DNA of 64,000 nucleotides from Massospora cicadina. Taxonomy: Eukaryota > Entomophthoromycota > Entomophthoromycetes > Entomophthorales > Entomophthoraceae. A program made the position numbers and the translations under genes. Below the pieces are notes generated by a model. The model saw only the letters and a program-made list of their open reading frames with translations. It had not been told where the DNA came from and did not search any database. Shown here one piece after another: positions 56,703 to 64,000 of this stretch; position 1 is the stretch's first letter; each line of letters starts with the position of its first letter. The stretch lies in NCBI GenBank assembly GCA_022478985.1, contig JAKSZP010012145.1, forward strand, positions 39,907-103,906, read 5' to 3'.

Positions 56703-59700
56703 TTACCCTTTCCTTTTTCTAAAGGAATGGCATTCCCACTGGGAAATTGCGCCAGAGCCACATTCTTGTGTGCTTTAGGTAGCTTGATAGCCATAATCAG
56801 CGCGATTTTCTGAGGGGGATGGGGAGCCTCAGGGTGGGATGCGTGGAAGGCTTCGACCAGGGCCATGCAATTTGCATAATCACATGCCTTGACCCAACTA
56901 TTTTTGTAGGCTGGGTATCCTTTCCAGGCCACAAGATATTGAACTGAACACCGCGACTTGTGAGATGCCAAGATAGCCTCTACCTCAGCCTCTTCCTCAC
57001 TATTGACAATGATTAGTTCCATGTCCATGGGAATTATACCCTTGAAGGGTGACAATTGGGAAACATGGAAGACTGGGTGCTGCTTCCAATGCGCGGGAAG
57101 CTTCAGGCGGAATGCCCCATTACCCAATACTTGCTCCACTAAGTGAGGACCCAAATTCTTACTGGCAAACTTGTGGGAAGGGGTTTAAATTTGCAAATGA
57201 CAAGTATCAAGCATGATGTAAGAACCCACCATAAAATTGTGACCTGGAAGGTGCTTATGGTCCACAAATCGCTTATAGTCATCGATGGCTTTAGTGAGGT
57301 GTTCCCATACCAAGGCTTGAGTTGAACAAATATGGGTAGCATGATCCGTGGCAGCTTGAACTTCAGGCCACAAGCATGCCCCAACTGAAAACGATGGGTT
57401 GTAGCCCAACGTTGCTTCATATGGTAACCCTGTGGATGTGTGGATCCCATCATTGTATGCAAATTAAGCGAGAGGCAAGTCACCAGACCAAGTATCCTGC
57501 GCTGCTGTGGTATAGCAACGCAGGTACTGTTCAAGGACTTTATCAACCCGCTTGGTCTGACCATCAGACTGGGGGTGATATGCCATGGATTGACAGGGGG
57601 TTATCTTCAGGATCAATAGGAGTTCATTCCAAAAGTGTGCAGTAAACTGAGTACCCCGGTCACTAACGATTTCCTGGGGAAGACCAAACATTGAAACACA
57701 TGTCATACAAAAAGATGGGCAGTTTCTTCTGATGTAACTGCAGAAGTATAAGGGATAATAAGGGAAAATTTTGTAAAGCGATCTACCACCACCATTATTG
57801 CTGAGAACCCATTAGAACAGGGGAGATCACCGATAAAATCTATGGATACTGAGGTCCATGGACCTTCCACCTGCTTTAAAGGGTGTAGGAGGCCATTCTT
57901 ACTGGAGCAATCCAACTTGGCCCTAGCACAAGTAACACAATTGGCGATCCAAGCTGGAACCTCTTTGGTCAGTCCTGCTCAATTGAAGGTTCACTTGATC
58001 AGATCAATGCATTTCTTGTTACTGGGGTGTCCAACTGTGGGAGGATCATGGTGTGCATGGAATACTTTCGGGTGAAGGGGGAACCCACACATGAGAATGG
58101 AAGTAAATGAGCCCCTATTCTAAGGAATATAGGGAGTGTTTGGGACTCGAGTGAGTCAACTGCTTGACCAACTCCACGCCCTCAGGGCAGGCCATTTGAG
58201 TAGCCAACACTTGGGCCAATAACAGTTTGTCGGGAGACAATGCAGTGGAGGAAACAATGGAGGGAACAATTGACAGAATCTGAGTGGCAGAGATCATGGT
58301 AACGAGATCCACTTCCTCAGATTCCAAGGGACAGTGAGCAGGGCTACAGCTTAAGAAGTTGGGAAGGACATTGAGCACACCTTTGACAAATTAATATTTG
58401 AAGTTGAAGCTGCACAGGTCCCAATAGGTTCAGGCCTAACGGTGCGCCAATTTTTGAGGTTTGCGGAAATACAAGAGAGCCTGGTGATCTGTGCAAACCA
58501 TTAGCTTGTGACAGGCACCCTGTAACAGGTATTGCCAATGAGTTAAAGACCATGCAACAGCTGCCAGTTCCTTGTTGTAAATGGCCCAAGACTGCTCCAT
58601 AGTAGTGAATTTTTGGGAAAAATAAGTGACTGGATGTTCAAGACCATCATAATCCTAAAGCAGCACTGCACTCACCGCTACCAATGAAGCATCACATGCA
58701 ATGATATACAGTTTGGTGGGATCAGCATGTTTCAAAATGGGAGGAGACATGAACACCTCTTTGATTGATTCAAAAGCCTGCTGGCATTCGGGGGGTCCAA
58801 AAAAATGGTACATTTTTTCCAGTGAGGTGATGGAGCAGAGTGGCCAACTGAGAAAGTGCGGGGGTAATTTTTTTCAAAAAAATGATAGTTCCCAAGAAAC
58901 TCCGAAGTTGCTTCTGTGTAGTCAGAGTTGGCCATTCTTGGATTGCATCTAATTTTTTTGAAGGGATAGCAACACCTTCTTTGAGAACTAAGTTTCTGAG
59001 AAATGTAACCTCTTCCTTATAAAACTCACACTTGGAAGCTTTGAGGAACAACCCTGCTTTATGCAGAGCAGACACCACCACTTCCAAGTCAATAGCATGT
59101 TGTTCGGGGGTTGGGGAATGGACAAGGATATCATCAATGTATGCAATAGCACAAGAGAACTAGAGATCCCCTAACGTGTTGTCAATCATTTGTTGAAATG
59201 TAGCAGGAGCATTTTTCAACCCAAAGGGCATTATGCGAAATTAAGAAATGCCTCGCCTCATTCAGATTGCAGTCAACCATTCCTGTCCTTCCATCACCCA
59301 AATTTGGTTGAAAGCGTTCACCAGATCCAGTTTCAAAAAAACACAGGATTTGGCAATCGCCTGACTGATTGTCTGCTCTAAAGGCAATGGGTAGGGATCT
59401 GTAACTAATATTTTGTTTAGGTGACCAAAATCTATGCAAGGATGGAGTGATTCATCCAATTTTCTTACAAATACAATAGGGGAGGCGATGGGAGAGGTTT
59501 CTTTGAACAACCAACCTTTTTTAACATATCATCCAACCAGGTATTGAGTGCAACCTCTTCCTCCACTGTGTGAGGATACAACGGGCAGTTGATGTTCACC
59601 AATTACATGGTTGTCCGGAATCCACAATCATACCTGGAATGTCTTGGCAGATGGTCCACTTTTTCCATGTCAAAGATTTCCCAGTATTGCATTAAGCTTT

Positions 59701-60095
59701 CAGGAAAATCAGCTGGAATGCCTTCGGAAGTAACTAAGGTAGTGATAGAGCTGGTTCCTTGTATTTTTTTAAGAGTGTTGATCAAAAAACTCTCCCTCTG
59801 AATCATCATTGGTAAATGACAATGTATTAGACTCTAAATGAATCTTCACATGTTGCTGACGCCACCATCCCACACCCAAGATCACTGGGAATACCAGGTT
59901 TGGCATGGCCAAAAATGATCTCAGAAGTTATATTGGTGGATTGAGAAGTGTATTGGCTGGCGAATGACATACAAAGACTGGTAAGCAGATGAGGCCACCA
60001 TTACTGAGGCGCCCACATCCATTTCCAATTTTATTTGCTGTGCCAACTCAACACTCATGAATTCCCCGCTGCTCCAGTATCCACCAGAGCTTCAA
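56576..60095 (-). pseudogene. pol of C2 with chromodomain, ending in the 3' LTR
   Basis: The retropepsin is at about 60070 (FEALVDTGAAGN, followed by a frameshift). The RT runs 59809-58770: SLHPCIDFGHLNKILV, KLDLVNAFNQIWV, and YIDD encoded at 59131-59142 (catalytic pair intact), then EFYKEEVTFLRNLVLKEGVA. RNase H is at about 58700-58390 (YIIACDAS; TDHQALLYFRKPQKL). The integrase runs 58060-57240: SIDFIGDLPCSNGF, VSDRGTQFTAHFWNEL, and DGQTKRVDKVLEQ where the catalytic Glu is Lys. A GPHLVEQVLGNGAFRLKLP linker leads to the chromodomain at about 57000-56830 (EVEAILASHKSR, CSVQYLVAWKGYPAYKNSWV). The frame passes through the polypurine tract (PLEKGKGN) into the LTR and stops at 56576. Confidence 0.87.
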
Positions 60096-60332
60096 AGGAG
60101 AATGATGCGGACCAATACTGATTTTTATAGGGACAAGGAAATAAGCGGAATTCTGTTTATTTGGTAATTTAATTGACTCACGAATGACTGAAGAGATAAC
60201 GGGTATGTCAGACTCAGGGTCAGGGTTTTAGCTGGGGTGAAAATTGGGAGTACAAGTGCAGGAGAAATCATTTCTTCTGTCTGGGCTTGAACAGAATCAT
60301 TCATAGTTGACTCTGGAAATGGCAATTTGGAC

Positions 60333-61592
60333 TCAGGGGGTTATGGCATGGTGGGGACACACTTCAACAGCTATTCTGGCGTCAGGCGCATCATCTACAT
60401 CTTTGTTAGAAAATCTTATCATAAAGTTTTTCTCCTGATGTGGGGAAACATGATGAGGTAACGCTTTGATAGTAGCTGTGGTGGCAAATATTTGATCTAC
60501 TGATTCCTGGATGGTAGACCAGGCCACGTGATAAGCGGAAACCAAATTCAAACTCGCTCTAAAGACTGCCTGAAGCATGTCAGTAGATAGGTCTGATGCA
60601 GAAGCCAGCTCCCAAAAGGTGGAAATCAGAGAAGCCAAACTAGGGGCTTCAGCCATGTTTAGGAGTAGTCTGAGTAAGTGGTCTGATTGGGAAACATGGG
60701 GTTTTAAAGCAGCTGATACAGCAGCCATCAGGGGAATGGGGTCTTCTTTATGTGAGGAAGAATGCAAAAGACTTCTTACCCAATGGTGGGCATCTCCATC
60801 CACGGCGTCCAACAACGCGAGACCTTGTTGAGCATGAGATATCACTGAAGCATTACTGAGTGCGATTATCATCCTCATTTGTAGTTTGGCAAGAGCATCG
60901 AGAACCTGATTGGCAATCTCTTGGGAGGGGATACTTGATGCTTTCCCTGGGCCAGAGGAAGTACAAGAAGATTCAGTCTGCACCTCTTGGGTGGCTTGAA
61001 GAAAGTTTCCCAAAATAGAGTGGATGCTTCTCCTGAAGTCAGAAAGTGACCAAAAAACAACAAACAACACACAACTGATTGTACGTTCATCTGGTAGAGG
61101 GTAACCACTGCAGCACCCAATTTGAAAACCAAGGCGGAAGTGGCTGGAAGTAATGGTTGGTCAATTATGTCATGGAAATGGCAGAAGAAGTTTAGACCAG
61201 CCTTCCAGTCAGGATGCGTGAGCACCCAAAAAGCAAGCCAGAATACCAGAGGCATTGCCAAACATATGACTTAATATGGAGCCAGAAAATGGGATACCAC
61301 GAAGTGGTGGCATAACAACAGGGTAAGGAGTATCCCAACGGCAAAACATGCTGAACCCTTTCCCAACTCAAGATTCTCACTGCATGAGGTGGGATTGCCG
61401 GGATAGTCTCAATGAGATTCTTGGCTTGAGTGGCCAACTCATCGGGGCAATGTGGAGGTGGATTCTCTCTTAGCATTGTTGTATGTAGAGCCATAAGATC
61501 CCTATGTATTGATGTCAGAAATTAACAAGAGCGGGGTTGTAGGACCAAAAGTATTGAACTTACTGGGCCCAATCAGTGATAGAGGGAGCCAT
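60333..61592 (-). pseudogene. gag of C2, starting inside the 5' LTR
   Basis: The ATG at 61592 (MAPSITDWAQ) lies 425 bases inside the 5' LTR, equivalent to the C1 gag start. In-frame stops follow soon after in both C2 LTRs, but the later part is open across the LTR end and primer site (61261-60875: MPLVFWLAFWVLTHPDW, then FFCHFHDIIDQPLLPATSAL). A frame change near 61060 leads to the long conserved part 61070-60333 (NQVLDALAKLQM, LLDAVDGDAHHWVRSLLHSS, AEAPSLASLISTFWELAS). Hydrophobic segments match those in C1. No zinc knuckle. The product is presumed to form the particle shell. Confidence 0.65.
61156..61166 (-). other. Non-tRNA primer-binding site of C2
   Basis: AATTGACCAAC on the minus strand, one base inside the 5' LTR. 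It is identical to the C1 site and complementary to GTTGGTCAATT in both C2 LTRs (55901-55911 and 61737-61747 as their plus-strand complements). Confidence 0.7.
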
Positions 61593-62535
61593 GGTGACCA
61601 AAAGGTTTGGTAAAGCCCACCTGGGTGCGGGGGCAATGGACCACCAGGGAAATGCCATCTGGGATGCGGTCAGAACAGAAAATAAAAAAATTAAAATTTC
61701 TAAAGGCAAAATTTTATTGGGAAAGGAAAGTAAGAAAATTGACCAACAATTTTTTCAGTGCCATGCAACTGATTAAATAGTGGTCAATTGGATAGTGACA
61801 GGATGGGGTTGGGGCCCACAAATTTGGCCTAACCGGTGAATTGTTTGGGAATAGGGGGGTTTATTCTTTGGGAACTGACATTGCAAAATTTGGCGGTGGG
61901 CGAGTCTCTGTCAGTTAACCTCAAATGTCCAAACCAGGGCTCAACTATGTTCCTGACAATTAGAATGATGGCATTTGGCCCAACGGGTGATGGGAATCCC
62001 CCAAGGCCATCCCTTATAGAGATGGGTCCATTTGGTTGGGAACGGGTTCAGGACAGCCAACCTGCCTGCACTTAGTCATTTAACCATTTGTTTAGTCAAA
62101 AGCAGCACATCAGGCGCAGCGCCTAAATTACTATCTGAGGGCTTTTAACTAATGTTGATAGCACCCAATATTTGTTCAACTGGTCTGGAGATTGAATTGG
62201 AATCATTGGGTAATCCAGCTGATATTCCATCCTTTGTGCTTTTACAGCTGTTTGAATTTTGTGCATCAGCCAGATTGCCAACTGAATTAGATCTGACCAA
62301 TTTCAATTTGATAAACTCAGCACAGATTTTGCTAATTCCCGCAACAGTTCTGCTGAGGTAAGTGTGGGTATTGGGGTGGGATCCAAAGTGGATGAGCTGT
62401 TACCCATCGCTCATCTACTATGTGAGCGAGGTCGCCCTGAGTGTTGAGGGTACCACCATCCTCTTTGGTGTCTTTTTATTTGGGAATGGGAATATGGCCT
62501 GATCGAGAGCCAAAAGATGTTCTTCAAGACTTACA
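61168..62535 (-). repeat. 5' LTR of C2 (1368 bp)
   Basis: Aligned end to end with 55331-56702 with moderate divergence and a few small indels. It contains the inferred TATA box, start site and gag start (61592). Confidence 0.92.
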
Positions 62536-62734
62536 CCAACCATCCCCTAATAGATAGCACTTTGCTAGTCTTTTAATAAGCTCCCTCCTAAGCTAGGCTC
62601 TCTTAAACACTGTCCAGCACATCTCTCTAAAGACTTCACATCCCATCTGATCATCATCCACGCCATTCATAACCCTGACGTCATATTTTTTCAAATGCAT
62701 CTCAGTCTCATAATATCAAATCCCTCTCCCTAAA

Positions 62735-63070
62735 TTGAATAACTCCCCATCTGACTCACCACCAACTCCAACTTTCTCAAATCATCCTCTGACACTTCTC
62801 TCCTATCTGAGGCCCTTCCTATCAAAGCAATATGCAGATCAAGTGCAGCCTGATATAATACATCGCCCCCTCTGTGAGGCCCAAAACTCCTGGACCTTCC
62901 CCAGGAATTGTGCACGGTCTTCCTTCATCTGCCACATCACCTCCTCCACTGGGTATTCTTTCCACTTCACCAGAAATTGCTATCAAACCTTCACCCATTT
63001 CAAATCCAATATCCGCTCTACCTTATATTCCTGGACATCCCCTTCTCTAGGTGTTGGATGGTTGACTGGA
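62735..63070 (-). pseudogene. Chromodomain fragment of another Ty3/gypsy element
   Basis: On the minus strand, from about 63052: VQEYKVERILDLKWVKV, two stops, then QFLVKWKEYPVEEVMWQ and KEDRAQFLGKVQEFWASQ. This is a typical chromodomain (aromatic cage region YKVERILD, W.KW, YP..E..W). Its sequence is clearly different from the family C chromodomain. A 61-codon frame continues downstream (62915-62730). No LTR or other pol domain was found next to it. C2 inserted immediately upstream (in plus-strand coordinates) of this remnant. Confidence 0.75.
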
Positions 63071-63071
63071 T

Positions 63072-63329
63072 CTGAATCGTCAGTTATTATAAACCAAAGA
63101 TATCCTAAGTATATTTGAACTTGAATTTGTGGCCTAGCAATTTCACTTAATTATATTTGATTATGATGACACGGGCTTGAGGGCTTTGTTGGTTAGGTTG
63201 AACTTAAATTTAAGTTTTGATTTAATGATTTGGGTATGTAGGCTTTGTTGGTCTATGTCAAAAAATGTTTTTAATGTTGGTCAAATTTTTTGACTGAATT
63301 AATTACTAAATAGTAATACAAATCACAGC
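63072..63329. other. AT-rich spacer
   Basis: No gene recognised between the chromodomain remnant and the LINE that starts near 63330. Confidence 0.4.
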
Positions 63330-64000
63330 TTTTCTTTCTCGTAACAATCACTTTAGTTACTACAATTCAATTTGAACAGCAAATTTGGATAATCACACAC
63401 AGGAAAGATGGGCGACTTTAATAACAAAAATAATACAACATGGGCGAGCGTCGCAGAAAGCGGTGCACTTAACAGTGCAACTAAGGGAAAGAAATGCCCT
63501 GGAGGGGGACCAGGAATCCAATCTGCAAAGAAATCGCAAACTCAGAAACCATCTGGGTTTATGGTATTTACTGTAAAGCACGCGCAATACATGTACATTC
63601 AATTCAACCAACCTTTGTCAAAGGTGGAACATGGGATCAGACTCTTCCTTGGGGCGAGTCACCAACCCTGTGGGAGAAAACATGTGAGGCACAGCCCTCA
63701 CTTTTCCCTCACGGTGTACGTAGCCACCAACAACATGGGCCATGGCTGGATCAATATTGGTTTTAAAACAGCTGATGATGCCAATGCCGCAGCAAAATCT
63801 GCATGGAAATTGCCCTCCTGAGGGCAAAAACCATGTGCACCAGATGGAACAAAGCGAAAACTTTGTTCATCTCCTTTGACTCACTCCCCACCAACCTTAC
63901 TTGTAAGGTAATCAAGGAGGAGCTCCGCAAAGGTCTTGTGGCCTATGGAGAAATCCAACAACTCAAATTCAGCGGGGTTTCATTAATGCCTGACCTGCGC
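63330..64000 (+). mobile_element. 5' end of a LINE A-related element, cut by the window edge
   Basis: The start CTTTTCTTTCTCGTAACAAT, then CACTTTAGTTACTACAATTC and AATT, resembles the 5' ends of LINE A copies 1 and 2 (CTTTTCTTTTCTCGTTGCAA, then ACACTTTTGCAACCTATTCA). The ORF1 start follows. The 3' part lies outside the window, so its tail and duplication cannot be checked. Confidence 0.75.
63408..64000 (+). pseudogene. Partial ORF1 of a LINE A-related element
   Basis: The ATG at 63408 opens MGDFNNKNNTTWASVAESG. TVYVATNNMGHGWINIGFKT matches the LINE A region AVYVAPHSMSCSWLDLGLK. The first frame stops at 63821; the homologous continuation (CTRWNKAKTLFISFDSLPTN, then KEELRKGLVAYGEI) is in another frame from about 63800, and a second compensating shift seems present near 63690. 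It shows where ORF1 of this group starts, since the ATG is lost or unclear in the two LINE A copies. Truncated by the end of the window. Confidence 0.7.

Larger units (their letters stand above)
55331..62535 (-). mobile_element. Chromodomain Ty3/gypsy element C2
   Basis: A 7.2-kb element with exact 5-bp duplications CCAAC (55326-55330 and 62536-62540). LTRs are 55331-56702 and 61168-62535. On the minus strand: LTR, gag, protease, RT, RNase H, integrase, chromodomain, polypurine tract, LTR. It shares primer site, LTR signals and coding layout with C1. Some catalytic residues are better preserved (YIDD), but several frameshifts inactivate it. Confidence 0.94.

Noticed and set aside
61552..61592. 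A splice donor in the C2 gag start region (CAGTAAGT)
   Set aside because: It lacks the G of an AG/GTAAGT donor, C1 has a coding codon at this place (CAGCGAGCT), and no acceptor was evident. Treated as stop mutations.

Overview
This is a transposon-dominated stretch of a eukaryotic nuclear genome. I recognise one intact, probably single-copy host gene: an intronless rhodopsin-like seven-transmembrane receptor of 296 codons on the minus strand (48345-49235). Nearly everything else is retrotransposon sequence or AT-rich filler. Chromodomain Ty3/gypsy elements, L1/Tx1-like LINEs and a compact class A GPCR gene fit an expanded early-diverging fungal genome. Entomophthoromycotina is my best guess, at about 0.4, and is inference only.

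Layout. 1-2490: AT-rich DNA with a 44-bp LINE tail and a 5'-truncated ORF1-only element. 2508-7787 and 10815-16081: two full-length but decayed copies of LINE family A, each inside a target-site duplication (TSD). 8675-10584, 16445-18290, 32929-42184 and 43690-46450: four copies of an ORF1-only family (here 'D') on the minus strand. 18654-32586: a Ty3/gypsy element (H, minus strand, TSD ATAAA) whose 5' LTR was later split by a full-length LINE of family B (25993-32433, 15-bp TSD). 34005-41326: a chromodomain Ty3/gypsy element (C1, plus strand) sitting inside a D copy. 43178-43451 and 51203-51500: two tRNA-headed SINEs with TSDs. 47040-55330: AT-rich DNA, the receptor gene, repeat fragments and a perfect hairpin. 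55331-62535: a second family C element (C2, minus strand, TSD CCAAC). 62735-63070: the chromodomain remnant of another Ty3 lineage. 63330-64000: the start of a further LINE, cut by the window edge.

How the parts relate. LINE A, most D elements and the two SINEs end in the same kind of tail (GTCCGTCCC..GGTCRGC..CCT..AATAAA). This suggests that LINE A machinery mobilises the ORF1-only and tRNA-derived passengers. LINE B has a different tail (GGGTTGGG..CCA..AGT.CTAAAA), which is also present on two D copies and on very short insertions.

The most unusual system is the family C Ty3 element. Its 1.4-kb LTR appears to encode the start of Gag (in R-U5) and the end of Pol (in U3). The primer-binding site lies inside the Gag reading frame. 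That site is not tRNA-like: it is an exact 11-nt complement of sequence just downstream of a TATA box in the element's own LTR, as expected for Tf1-type self-priming. Both copies show the same arrangement. Element H carries an additional antisense open frame downstream of pol. Almost all transposon reading frames here have stops or frameshifts.
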